The translations under genes and the position numbers were made by a program. Shown one piece after another: positions 10,311 to 20,002 of a stretch of DNA of 38,683 nucleotides (positions are counted from its first letter, which is position 1; each line of letters opens with the position of its first letter). The notes beneath the pieces were generated by a model. The model was not told the origin of the DNA, made no database searches, and saw only the letters and a list, made by a program, of their open reading frames with translations. This DNA comes from an uncultured Treponema sp. Its GTDB lineage: Bacteria > Spirochaetota > Spirochaetia > Treponematales > Treponemataceae. Location: assembly GCA_946185185.1 (NCBI GenBank), contig CAMHIV010000004.1:1-38683 (forward strand). The letters run 5' to 3'.

Positions 10311-12390
10311 TCAGGTCAACCTTTTCAAATTCCGGAATCGGGATTCCAAGCATTGCGCGAACTTCGTTCAAAGTTTTTGGACCTTTTGGCCCTACAGCTT
10401 TTTCGCAGTCTTTGTCCAGAACAAAGTCCTTGTCGCCAGCCTTAAAGAATTCTTCAAGGTTGAATTCCGGCATATTAACTACGCCATAAAAATGCTGTGC
10501 ACCCTTTCCTTTTACTTCAAATTCTACAGGAATCTGCTCTATTACAAGTCTTCCTGCGTCAATTTCACTTTTTAAAATTTCGCGTGTATCTTCAGTAATA
10601 AGAATGTCTGTTCCACAAGGCTTATTTGAACTTTCTGTTCGGGAAGCAAAGTTTACGGCATCACCGATGGCAGTATATTCCATTTTATCCTGACCACCCA
10701 TGATACCAGCTGTTGCTCGACCTGTGTTCAAACCACAACCAATTCTGATGTGCGGCTTATATTTTGCGTTTGGTTCATTTTCGTGCTGTTTTGTAAAGGC
10801 TTCTGCATCTTTGTTGTATTTCATAAGTGCATAGCGCATTGCGATTGTCCCGCGGATTGCATTAAGTGCATCTTCTTTTACATGTTCCGCGTGCTGAGCA
10901 GCAAGTTCCTTCTTTTTTGGATCTGAATCAGGCAGGTTTTCAAAGCTCAAATCTTCATCCCGAAGAATTCCCCATACCGCCATGATTGCGTCACCTTCAA
11001 ACTTATCAACGTTTCCGTGACTGAGCGAAATACAGTTTACCATTCGGCCCATGTAGTCGTTCAAAAAGCCGATAATTTCGCGAGGAGAATCATTTCCAAA
11101 CTTATTTTTAAAGCCGTCTGAAATTGCAGTAAAACCACGAATATCGCTGAAAAAGATTGTAATATCTTTAAGATGCGGTTCAAAATCGATTTCTTTGCGG
11201 GCAATCGCCTTGGCAACGCCTTTGTTTGTAAACTTTGCAAAAGTATCCAGAAATTCCCGTTCATTCTGAGTTGATTTATTCAAAACACCGATTTCGTCCT
11301 GGCGCTTCGTGTTCAATTTAGAAATAATCGGCGTGTCAAAGTTACCGTCCTGAATTTCCATTGCTGCATCGGAAAGCCGGGTCAAAGGAATGGAAATTGC
11401 AACTTTTGCAAATATCAGAACAAAAATAATCGAAAGAAAGAAAATTACCAGCATCAGATAAATATTGTCCTGTCGAGTTTTTCGCACTCCTTCCAGGGCT
11501 GTATCATAAGACACTGTTGTAATAATCACTATGTCGGCGATATTCAATTTTCGGTATGCACCAAAATACGAAGTTTTTTTGCCGTTTTCATCTTTTTCCT
11601 TGTACGGTACCTGCATTGATTCAAGATTATTAAAGCTTGATTCTCTGATTTTCTTTACAAGCGAATGATTTGTATAACTTGTTCCAGCAAGAACCTTTTC
11701 TACATCCGGATGCGAAATTATTTCATCCAGATTATTTATCATGAATGTTGTATTTCCAGAACCGGTTCCCAAAATTTCAGAAAGACTTTCAATCGAAAAG
11801 ATTATGATACAAGCCTGATCACGGCCGTTTTCTTTCCACGGAAAAAGAAGCCCCATAACAGGAAGGCCAAAAAACGGCGAAAGGTTCAAAGCGATTGTTT
11901 CACCATGAATTGATTTTACAACATCTTCCTTTCGGGCAGAAAGAAACTCATTTATTACGGTCGATTCAATTTCGTTTGAAATAAAAAACTGAGCATTCAC
12001 AATACGGTCATCGCTGGGATTTCTACGGTCAATTCCATTTTCAGAAAGAACATAAATTGCGGCGATTTCCGGATTTCGTTCAAGAAAGAGAGTGGTTGCC
12101 TGTCGCGCATTGGAAGATTTTCTTCCGCCGCTTACAACACCAATAAGATCAAGAAGCTGGGATACATTTGCCTTGATTGAAGAAAGTTTATCTTCGACTG
12201 TACTTGCAGAACGAGTGTTTAAAGAAAGGTTATTATTTTCGGCAGTAACTTTAACATCTTTTCCCATTATGAGAGTAGAAATTATCGTTACAGAGCCCAA
12301 AGAAACAAGGACAATAAATCCAATTATAAGTGCAAGTTTTACGCCAATCGGAAATTTGACGTCACCTGTCTTAGGAACAGCCTCTCCCAT
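10276..12390 (-). CDS. Class III adenylate/guanylate cyclase with extracellular sensor, TM and HAMP regions
   Basis: The ORF extends to 12438; the start at 12390 (MGEAVPKTGD) has upstream GGAGAG. Catalytic motifs FFSDIRGFTAISDGF, FEGDAIMAVWG and DKMEYTAIGDAVNFASRTE are present. The HAMP-like linker 'AISIPLTRLSDAAMEIQDGNFDTPI' follows the second TM. Confidence 0.9.
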   Translation of the reverse strand: MGEAVPKTGDVKFPIGVKLALIIGFIVLVSLGSVTIISTLIMGKDVKVTAENNNLSLNTRSASTVEDKLSSIKANVSQLLDLIGVVSGGRKSSNARQATTLFLERNPEIAAIYVLSENGIDRRNPSDDRIVNAQFFISNEIESTVINEFLSARKEDVVKSIHGETIALNLSPFFGLPVMGLLFPWKENGRDQACIIIFSIESLSEILGTGSGNTTFMINNLDEIISHPDVEKVLAGTSYTNHSLVKKIRESSFNNLESMQVPYKEKDENGKKTSYFGAYRKLNIADIVIITTVSYDTALEGVRKTRQDNIYLMLVIFFLSIIFVLIFAKVAISIPLTRLSDAAMEIQDGNFDTPIISKLNTKRQDEIGVLNKSTQNEREFLDTFAKFTNKGVAKAIARKEIDFEPHLKDITIFFSDIRGFTAISDGFKNKFGNDSPREIIGFLNDYMGRMVNCISLSHGNVDKFEGDAIMAVWGILRDEDLSFENLPDSDPKKKELAAQHAEHVKEDALNAIRGTIAMRYALMKYNKDAEAFTKQHENEPNAKYKPHIRIGCGLNTGRATAGIMGGQDKMEYTAIGDAVNFASRTESSNKPCGTDILITEDTREILKSEIDAGRLVIEQIPVEFEVKGKGAQHFYGVVNMPEFNLEEFFKAGDKDFVLDKDCEKAVGPKGPKTLNEVRAMLGIPIPEFEKVDLNEEENKIQVKK

Positions 12391-12463
12391 CTCTATTCTC
12401 TCCATATAAATGTTACTGATAAAACTATTTGTAAACATAGCATAATATTCATATAATGAAAAT

Positions 12464-13378
12464 ATGCTTTCTTACTTACACGGGTTCCATGCGGGAAATC
12501 ACGCGGACATTCTTAAACATCTCTGTCTTTTGTACACGATTCAGTATTTCAACAAAAAAGACAAACCTTATTCCGTTTTTGACACTCATTCCGGAAGGGG
12601 CTTATACGATTTACAGGATGAAAAGGCATTAAAAACCGGAGAAGCTGCCCGCGGAATCGGAAAACTTTTGGAAGCCAGTGAAACCTTTCCGGAAAGCGTT
12701 CCTCAGGAGCTTTACGAATATCTGAATTTTGTAAAAAAATCTTTGAAAGAAGGCTTTTATCCCGGAAGCCCCGCAATCGAAAAATTCTTCTTAAAAGAAA
12801 AAAGTAATTTATTTTTAACCGAACTGCACAAAACTGAATTCGAAGCTCTTGGTCATAACTTGAAAAAAATCGAAAAAAACACCGAGTGCCTTGTAAAAAT
12901 CGAAAATAAAGACGGTTTTGCTTTCTTAAAAGCTTCTACCCCACCGGATATTAAACGCGGATTTATCTTGTGCGACCCGAGCTACGAAGAAAAATCAGAC
13001 TATGAAAACGCTTCTTCAATCTTAGTTGACGTGCATAAAAAATGGTGTGGCGCAACAATTCTCTTGTGGTACCCGCTTTTGCAAAACCGCGCCGACGACA
13101 TAGAAAACATGAAGCAAAGAATTCTTGCCTACGCAAAAAAACAAAATGCAAACACGGAAATTCTGAACGCAAAACTCTGCATTGACACAGAAGATTCCCA
13201 TGTTGAAACCTCGCTAAAAGAAGCAATCGGAAGCGCAAAACCCCGGCTTTACGGCAGTGGAATGTTTGTTGTAAATCCCTGCTGGGGGCTAAAAGAACAT
13301 CTGGAAAAATGCCTCCCATACCTCACACGAATCCTCCAGTCAGAACAAAACGGCTCCTGGGCTGTTTCTCTATTGTAA
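12464..13378 (+). CDS. rlmJ: 23S rRNA (adenine(2030)-N(6))-methyltransferase RlmJ
   Basis: 304 aa. MLSYLHGFHAGNHADILKHL start, DTHSGRGLYDL, FYPGSPAI, LCDPSYE (DPPY-type) and GSGMFVVNPCW motifs. Confidence 0.9.
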   Translation: MLSYLHGFHAGNHADILKHLCLLYTIQYFNKKDKPYSVFDTHSGRGLYDLQDEKALKTGEAARGIGKLLEASETFPESVPQELYEYLNFVKKSLKEGFYPGSPAIEKFFLKEKSNLFLTELHKTEFEALGHNLKKIEKNTECLVKIENKDGFAFLKASTPPDIKRGFILCDPSYEEKSDYENASSILVDVHKKWCGATILLWYPLLQNRADDIENMKQRILAYAKKQNANTEILNAKLCIDTEDSHVETSLKEAIGSAKPRLYGSGMFVVNPCWGLKEHLEKCLPYLTRILQSEQNGSWAVSLL

Positions 13379-13463
13379 TAGGATGAATGCCGAGTTTTAC
13401 AACATCGTTTTGCGACTGGTAGCCAATTATGGTGGAGCATTTGTAAAACTCGGCATTCATCCT
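13375..13463. repeat. Inverted-repeat element, 23-bp perfect arms; shares its terminus with the element at 37201-37508
   Basis: AGGATGAATGCCGAGTTTTACAA at 13380-13402 is the exact reverse complement of 13441-13463. GTAATAGGATGAATGCCGA at 13375-13393 is identical to the reverse complement of 37490-37508. Confidence 0.85.
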
Positions 13464-13577
13464 CTAGAAAAGTTTTGCTTGTGAAATCCAAAACCCGTGG
13501 TACACTTTTATAGTCGGGTGGCAGAGTATGTTACGGCTTAAACCGCAGCATCCATGACAGACAACAGGAGGTTCCTT

Positions 13578-15029
13578 ATGAGCATTACCCTACATTCTCT
13601 TGGCGCAGCAGAAGAAGTTACCGGTTCAAAACACGTTCTTGATATCGATGGAAGACAGATTCTTATTGACTGCGGAGCTTTTCAAGGAAAGCGAAAATTA
13701 TCAGACGAAAAAAACAGAAATTTTGACATAGACGCAAAAAATCTTGAAGCCGTAATTCTTACTCACGGACATTACGATCACTGTGGTCTTTTACCAGTAC
13801 TTACAAAAAAAGGCTTTGAAGGCAATGTTTACGCAACACCAGCAACTCGTGATATTGCAAACCTTGTCATGATGGACAGTGCCCGTATTCAGGCTCGAGA
13901 TGCAGAATTCCTTGCAAATCAGGCAAATAAAAAGGGCGAAAAATTCAGCTGGAAGCCATTATTTACAGAAGATGATGTTGTAAAAACTGCAAACCAGATT
14001 ATTTCCCTTTCTTACAACCGAAAAATGTATATTGCACCGGATGTTCAGCTTGAATTTTTTGATGCCGGCCACATTCTTGGTTCTGCATTTGCAAGCCTTA
14101 ACATAAAGGGCTGGCACCATGCAGGAATTAATGCACCCTATCAGCATTCAACCGGGGACAACGAAACACGCATTTTATTCACCGGCGATATCGGACGAAA
14201 AGAAAAACCAATTATTCGTCCGCCGGCAACCGATTTTCCGGCTCCAGATTACATCGTAATGGAAAGTACCTACGGAAACCGACTCCATGAAAACCGCGAA
14301 TTTGCGCTTAAAGAATTGGAACGAGTTGTTCGGGATACATGTGCAAAGAAAGGCAAAATAATTATTCCTTCATTTGCCATCGAACGCGTTCAGGAACTGG
14401 TTTTCTATCTGCACCTTCTTACAGACAAGAAAAAAATTCCTGTTGTGCCGATTTACGTTGATTCGCCAATGGCTTCAAATGCAACCAGCGTTTTCCGCGT
14501 ACACCCGGAATGCTACGACGAAAGCGTAAATGAAGCGTTCCTCAAACACCACAAAAATCCATTTGGTTTCGGTTCGCTCACTTTTACAACCAGCATAGAA
14601 GAATCAAAGGCGCTGAACAAAAAAGAAGGCCCGATGATTATTATCTCTGCAGACGGTATGTGCGAAGCAGGACGCGTTCTTTATCACCTTGCAAACGACA
14701 TCAGTAATGAACGAAACACAATTCTTATTGTTGGTTACATGGCAGAAGACACCCTCGGCAGAAAAATCCGTGATGGAGAAAAAGAAGTTAAGATTCTTGG
14801 CGACATGTATCAGGTAAAGGCAAAAATCGAACAGATTAATGCATTTAGTGCCCACGCCGATTACAAGGAAATGACTGAATGGCTAAAATCAATCGATACC
14901 AGCCGCTTGAAGAATATTTTTATGGTACATGGAGAAAAAGATGCGCAGGAATTCTTTACGGATTACCTGCATCAGAATGGATTCCCAAATGTAACTGTAT
15001 GTAAGTACGGCGAATCGTATGAACTGTAG
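13578..15029 (+). CDS. MBL-fold metallo-hydrolase, beta-CASP RNA-nuclease family
   Basis: AGGAGG upstream of ATG 13578 (ORF-track start 13554 is probably too long). LTHGHYDHCG, ESTYGNR, IPSFAIERVQEL, SADGMCEAGR and AFSAHADY motifs. Confidence 0.9.
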   Translation: MSITLHSLGAAEEVTGSKHVLDIDGRQILIDCGAFQGKRKLSDEKNRNFDIDAKNLEAVILTHGHYDHCGLLPVLTKKGFEGNVYATPATRDIANLVMMDSARIQARDAEFLANQANKKGEKFSWKPLFTEDDVVKTANQIISLSYNRKMYIAPDVQLEFFDAGHILGSAFASLNIKGWHHAGINAPYQHSTGDNETRILFTGDIGRKEKPIIRPPATDFPAPDYIVMESTYGNRLHENREFALKELERVVRDTCAKKGKIIIPSFAIERVQELVFYLHLLTDKKKIPVVPIYVDSPMASNATSVFRVHPECYDESVNEAFLKHHKNPFGFGSLTFTTSIEESKALNKKEGPMIIISADGMCEAGRVLYHLANDISNERNTILIVGYMAEDTLGRKIRDGEKEVKILGDMYQVKAKIEQINAFSAHADYKEMTEWLKSIDTSRLKNIFMVHGEKDAQEFFTDYLHQNGFPNVTVCKYGESYEL

Positions 15030-15030
15030 T

Positions 15031-15738
15031 TTAAAACTCTTTCTTGATTAAAGGAAGCTCTTTTTCCCAGACGGCTGCCATGTAACGGTAGCCGTTTTCA
15101 TTTGGGTGGATTCCGTCTTTGCACATAAGTGTGCGGTAATTCGAGTGCTCAAGCATTGCACGGCGCATATCCACAATTTGAACATTATTTTTCTGAGCAA
15201 TTTCCACAAGATGCATGTTATAAAGCTCATGATTCAAATATAACTTGAATGAGTACTGATTTAATTCTTTAAGAATAATTTCCCGGTCATGACCTTCTGA
15301 AATATGTTCAAACCACCAGTCGGCAACCAGCGGCGGCATTGTCATAACAAGAGGAGTAACCTTTGCATTGCGACATGCGTCTATCATTTCCTGCATAATG
15401 CGGTCAAAATCTTCTATTTTTGTGCGTGGAAAATGCTGCTCATCTGGAGTTTCACAAACTTCCGACCAGGAATAATCACAGTCGTTTCCGCCGCTTTCAA
15501 GAATGGCAAGGTCTCCGCAAACACCTTTTTCCAAATCTTTTACAAGGCGGCGCTGGGTTTTAGATGCAATAGAACCAAAAACACTTTGATTATGCAGCTC
15601 AAATCCAAGTGCGCGGCTTGCAAGGTCAAGACTGGTATCTTCAATAATATCAAAAAGGTGGCCGCTTTCAGTTCCAGTCACAGCCCCTTTTAAAATCGAG
15701 TCACCATATACGCTGATTTTATTGATTCCGTTTCGCAT
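15031..15738 (-). CDS. SGNH/GDSL-type hydrolase
   Basis: 235 aa. 'VYGDSILKG' (GDS block), 'ILESGGNDCDY' (GxND block) and 'KDGIHPNENGY' (DxxH block). Confidence 0.9.
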   Translation of the reverse strand: MRNGINKISVYGDSILKGAVTGTESGHLFDIIEDTSLDLASRALGFELHNQSVFGSIASKTQRRLVKDLEKGVCGDLAILESGGNDCDYSWSEVCETPDEQHFPRTKIEDFDRIMQEMIDACRNAKVTPLVMTMPPLVADWWFEHISEGHDREIILKELNQYSFKLYLNHELYNMHLVEIAQKNNVQIVDMRRAMLEHSNYRTLMCKDGIHPNENGYRYMAAVWEKELPLIKKEF

Positions 15739-15771
15739 TATTAAACTCCATTTTCAGTCGGCATTATCCAA

Positions 15772-16392
15772 TTAATTTCCAATCGTACCTTTTGTGCTAG
15801 GTACTGCGCCGTTGCGGCGGGCATCAATTTCTACGGCAGAGCGTATTGCTCTGGCGCTGGCTTTGAAAAGACCTTCCATTTTGTGATGATCGCTTCTTCC
15901 GCGGATTGTATCAAGGTGAAGATTACACTGAGCTCCGTTTACAAAGCCTTGCCAGAAATCTTCAAAACAGTCTGTCTGGAAACTTGCTTCTTTTCCGTCC
16001 TGTCCGATAGAAACAAGAGGAATACCTGTAAGCTGTGCATTGCAGGAAAGATATGGCCGTCCGCCAAAATCAACTGCAGCCTGCAACAAGGCTTCATCCA
16101 TTGGATAAATAAAGCAGCCGGTTCTAAAAATTCCTGCACAGTCGCCAAGGGCTTTTGCAAAACACTGGCCTAAAACAATACCAGTATCTTCAATCAAGTG
16201 GTGCTGATCAACTTCAAGGTCTCCCTTAAGTTCACCAGTCAAATCAAAAAGTCCATGTTTACAAAAACTTTTAAGCATGTGATCAAAGAATCCGATTGGA
16301 TTTTTTACATCACACTTTCCAGTTCCGTCTAAATTTAATGTAAGCGAAATCTGAGTTTCGCCGGTTTTTCTTTCAACAGTAGCAATTCGCAT
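15772..16392 (-). CDS. hisB: Imidazoleglycerol-phosphate dehydratase
   Basis: 206 aa. 'GFFDHMLKSFCKHG', 'DQHHLIEDTGIVLGQ', 'GRSDHHKMEGLFKASARAI'. Confidence 0.95.
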   Translation of the reverse strand: MRIATVERKTGETQISLTLNLDGTGKCDVKNPIGFFDHMLKSFCKHGLFDLTGELKGDLEVDQHHLIEDTGIVLGQCFAKALGDCAGIFRTGCFIYPMDEALLQAAVDFGGRPYLSCNAQLTGIPLVSIGQDGKEASFQTDCFEDFWQGFVNGAQCNLHLDTIRGRSDHHKMEGLFKASARAIRSAVEIDARRNGAVPSTKGTIGN

Positions 16393-16425
16393 AAGTCAAT
16401 ATTACCACATAACTGGAAATTAAGG

Positions 16426-17637
16426 CTATATCACATTTTCTTTTAAAAGCTTAATCATTGCATCTGCAACTTTCGGATCAAACTGAGTGCCTTTGTTCTT
16501 TTCAAGTTCAGCAAGGATTACACTATTTTCAAGTTTTATTCGATATGAACGGTCTGTGTGCATTGCGTCATAAGAGTCGGCAACACAAATTATCCGCGCC
16601 TGAATCGGGATTTCTTCACCTTTTAAGCCCTTTGGATAACCTTTTCCGTCATAACGTTCATGGTGATAAAGCGCCGCAGCTTGAATTCCATCCACCATCG
16701 TAAAGCCTTCAAGAATGTCGGCTCCATAAAGCGTATGCTTCTTCATTTCAAACCATTCTTCATCATTAAGTTTTGACGGCTTACAAAGTATTTCACGAGG
16801 AATCAACACTTTTCCTACATCGTGCATCATTCCCATGTAATAAATTGATTTTTGGAAATCTTCATCATAACCGAGTTCTTCTGCAATCTTTTTAGAATAC
16901 AAACCAACATGAGAAGAATGCATCTTTGTATACTCATCCCGAACGTCGATAAATCTAGCACAAAGTCGAAGCAAACTTTCAATTTTTTCATTATCAATTT
17001 TTGACTGCTTTTCTACGAGATAAAAAAGAATGACCGAAATGACAAAAACTATAAATGCTACGCTAAAAAGAGAAGTTGCAATAATAAAAAGCTTATCCTT
17101 AGCTGGATTGTGATAAAATTTTCCGGAAAGATAAAAATCACTTGTTGTAAGAAGTTCATCGGTATACAAAACAAAGCCAAGTTTAACATTGTTGTGAGCC
17201 GGAGCAATCGCTGTAAACGCCGGCGAGCTTCCGCGAATCGTAATTGTACTTCCGTTATTAATGTATTCTCCATTCCAGCTTGAATCAATCCGACTTTCCT
17301 CAGGAACTGTCATATTCAAAGTCCAGTCTACAAACGGAAAATCTGTTTCGTTGTGAATATAAATATCATACTGACTTCCCCAGCTTCCGTTATCTTCCTG
17401 CCAGCAGTTTTTTACTCCGTCACTTCGAATTGGGATTTCCATCGTTACATCGAGTTTTCCAAGAGAACTTGGCGCATTTGAAATTTTAGAATAATTTACG
17501 ACAATTTTGTTTAAATATGAAATCTGGTACAATGTTGCAAAAACAAACAAGAAAGAAAAAACAGTAATAATAAACGAAACCAATAACATCCGACTTTTTT
17601 TAAATGGACGTACCAATTTATTTATAATTTTTCTCAT
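16426..17637 (-). CDS. HD-GYP domain protein with N-terminal membrane/periplasmic region
   Basis: 403 aa. 'MMHDVGKVLIPREIL' and 'YHHERYDGKGYPKGLKGEEIP' HD-GYP signatures; two predicted TM segments flanking an extracytoplasmic domain. Confidence 0.92.
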   Translation of the reverse strand: MRKIINKLVRPFKKSRMLLVSFIITVFSFLFVFATLYQISYLNKIVVNYSKISNAPSSLGKLDVTMEIPIRSDGVKNCWQEDNGSWGSQYDIYIHNETDFPFVDWTLNMTVPEESRIDSSWNGEYINNGSTITIRGSSPAFTAIAPAHNNVKLGFVLYTDELLTTSDFYLSGKFYHNPAKDKLFIIATSLFSVAFIVFVISVILFYLVEKQSKIDNEKIESLLRLCARFIDVRDEYTKMHSSHVGLYSKKIAEELGYDEDFQKSIYYMGMMHDVGKVLIPREILCKPSKLNDEEWFEMKKHTLYGADILEGFTMVDGIQAAALYHHERYDGKGYPKGLKGEEIPIQARIICVADSYDAMHTDRSYRIKLENSVILAELEKNKGTQFDPKVADAMIKLLKENVI

Positions 17638-17706
17638 ACAAAATATTTTACCACTAAGAATTAAAGTTGTAAAAAATAATTAACCCTAGTTTGCAACAAA
17701 GAAATC

Positions 17707-19056
17707 ATGTACAATCCAAATATGAACGACATCAGAAATTATTCAGTTATGAAACTGGCATGGCCGATTTTTATGCAAATGCTTCTTTCCATGGCTTTAG
17801 GCTACGCGGATACCGTAATGCTAAGCCATTATTCTGATGTTGCCGTTGGTGCGATTGGAAATGCCAATCAGATTATGGGATTTTTAACCCTAGCCTTTAC
17901 GATTGTTTCTAGTGCGACAGGCGTTGTTGTTGCTCAATACCTTGGAGCGAAAAAATACGACCTGATGGACAAAATTTATACAGTCGCAGTTGTTTTCAAT
18001 CTGATTCTAAGTATTTTCGTCTGTTTAATTGTAACAATTTTCAGCCAGCACCTTTTAAAAGCAATGCATGTGCCGGAAGTTATGTTTTCCCAGGCACTTT
18101 CATACATGAATATTGTAGGTCTATTTCTTTTTACAGGCGCAGTAACAAATACTCTTTCACGCATTTTTAACTGCAACGGAAAAACCGTAATCGGCTTTGT
18201 AGTTATGCTTGGAATAAACCTTCTGAATATAGCCGGAAATTACCTGTTTTTATTCGGACCATTTTCATTTTTAGGACTTGGAATCAAGGGAGTTGCAATT
18301 TCAACAAGTGTCAGCAGTATATTCGGGATGATTATATCTTTCGTTTTATTCCGGATTTTTATCAAAGGAACTATTTCGCTCCGATACCTTTCTCCATTTC
18401 CAGGTGACATTCTTGCAAAATTAATAAAACTTGGACTTCCAAGCGCCGGCGAAAACATTTCCTACAATATTGCACAAATTTTGATAACCATTTTTGTAAA
18501 TACAATGGGTGCAGTTTCAATAACAACAAAAATATACTGCAACATTCTATGCGGATTTTCTATTATTTTTTCAAATTCTGTTGCCGGCGCCAGTGCAATT
18601 ATCACAGGACACAGCGTTGGAAGCGGTGATTACGAATTTGCATACCGGCGGGTTTGGAAATCTCTTTTCATCGCGATGATTGTTTCAATCGTAATCGCCG
18701 GCACAAACTATCTGATTTCCCCATTTACGCTCAAGCTTTTTACACAAGACGAAAATATCATACAACTTGGCCATAAGATACTGTTTATAGCGTTTATTCT
18801 TGAATTTGGAAGATGCATAAATCTTGTAGTAATACAAAGCCTTAGAGCCGCCGGCGATGTTTTATTCCCTACCTTACTGGGAATCGGTTCCATGTGGGGA
18901 ATTTCTGTGGTTTTTGCCTGGATTCTGGGTATTTACTTCAAACTAGGACTTCCCGGCGTATGGATTGCTATGGCCGCCGACGAAATTTTCAGAGGAATAG
19001 TTGTCTTAATTCGCTGGAAAATCGGACTGTGGCGTGGAAAATCCGTTGTAAACTGA
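17707..19056 (+). CDS. MATE-family efflux transporter
   Basis: 449 aa, about 12 hydrophobic segments. 'MKLAWPIFMQMLLSMALGYADTVMLSHYSDVAVGAIGNANQI' is a typical MATE N-terminus. Confidence 0.92.
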   Translation: MYNPNMNDIRNYSVMKLAWPIFMQMLLSMALGYADTVMLSHYSDVAVGAIGNANQIMGFLTLAFTIVSSATGVVVAQYLGAKKYDLMDKIYTVAVVFNLILSIFVCLIVTIFSQHLLKAMHVPEVMFSQALSYMNIVGLFLFTGAVTNTLSRIFNCNGKTVIGFVVMLGINLLNIAGNYLFLFGPFSFLGLGIKGVAISTSVSSIFGMIISFVLFRIFIKGTISLRYLSPFPGDILAKLIKLGLPSAGENISYNIAQILITIFVNTMGAVSITTKIYCNILCGFSIIFSNSVAGASAIITGHSVGSGDYEFAYRRVWKSLFIAMIVSIVIAGTNYLISPFTLKLFTQDENIIQLGHKILFIAFILEFGRCINLVVIQSLRAAGDVLFPTLLGIGSMWGISVVFAWILGIYFKLGLPGVWIAMAADEIFRGIVVLIRWKIGLWRGKSVVN

Positions 19057-19057
19057 T

Positions 19058-19987
19058 TTACGGCAATCTGTTTCCTGCTGCCTGGTAAATTTCGTACCAT
19101 TCCTTTCTGGAAAGTACTACATCGCAGGCTCTTGCCGATTCCTGTACACGACCAGGATTTGTTGTTCCAATCACAGCCTGAGTTTTTCCCGGATAACGCA
19201 AAATCCAGGCAAGAGCAACGGCAGTGGCATTTGTATTCTGTTCTCCGGCAATTCTATAAAGCACACGATTTAAATCCGGAAAACGTTCATTATTAAGGTA
19301 AACGCCTTCAAAAAATCCGTACTGCATAGTTGACCAGGCTTGAACTGCAATATCATTCATACGGCAGTATTCAAGGATTCCGCCGTCACGCATTGTAGAA
19401 CCATCCCACTTCATATTTGTCTGCAAAATTGCATCAATCATCGGAGTGTGGCATGGTGAAAACTGCACTTGATTTGCACAAATCTTGAAAGGAACATATT
19501 TTGAAACATAAGAAAGAGTTCCCGGATTGCAGTTAGAAAAACCGAAGTTTAAAACTTTTCCTTCCTGATGAAGTTTTGTAAAAGCCTCTGCAATTTCTTC
19601 ACCTTCCATGAGCACATCCGGGCGGTGAAGTAAAAGTGAATCAATATAATCTGTTTTTAAGCGGGAAAGACTTGCATTCACGGCATTAATGATATGGTCT
19701 TTTGAAAAGTCATACCAGGTCAGGCCGTTTTCACTTCGAATTCCGCATTTGGACTGAAGAAATACTTTTTTGCGCAGTTCAGGATTTTGTTCAAAAACCC
19801 GCCCTAAAAGTTCTTCTGCGCCACCGTTTGCATAACAGTCTGCTGTATCAAAAAAATTAATTTCTGAATCCAAAGCTGTTTTGCAAAGGAAAGCATGGTC
19901 TTCAACAGACTTATCACTTGTGCGCATAAGCCCGAGAATAATCTTTGAAACTTTTGTGCTGTTTGAACCAAAATCTATAAACTGCAT
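19058..19987 (-). CDS. Aldo/keto reductase
   Basis: 309 aa. 'FFDTADCYANGGAEELLG', 'DYIDSLLLHRPD', 'VIGTTNPGRV'. Confidence 0.92.
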   Translation of the reverse strand: MQFIDFGSNSTKVSKIILGLMRTSDKSVEDHAFLCKTALDSEINFFDTADCYANGGAEELLGRVFEQNPELRKKVFLQSKCGIRSENGLTWYDFSKDHIINAVNASLSRLKTDYIDSLLLHRPDVLMEGEEIAEAFTKLHQEGKVLNFGFSNCNPGTLSYVSKYVPFKICANQVQFSPCHTPMIDAILQTNMKWDGSTMRDGGILEYCRMNDIAVQAWSTMQYGFFEGVYLNNERFPDLNRVLYRIAGEQNTNATAVALAWILRYPGKTQAVIGTTNPGRVQESARACDVVLSRKEWYEIYQAAGNRLP

Positions 19988-20002
19988 AGGCTCCTGGAAA
20001 AT

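Noticed and set aside
13500-13577. Possible structured leader or riboswitch before the beta-CASP gene (GTATGTTACGGcttaaaCCGCAGCATCC)
   Set aside because: The stem needs mismatches and wobble pairs, and the sequence matches no riboswitch consensus I can recall. Covariation across homologs would be needed.
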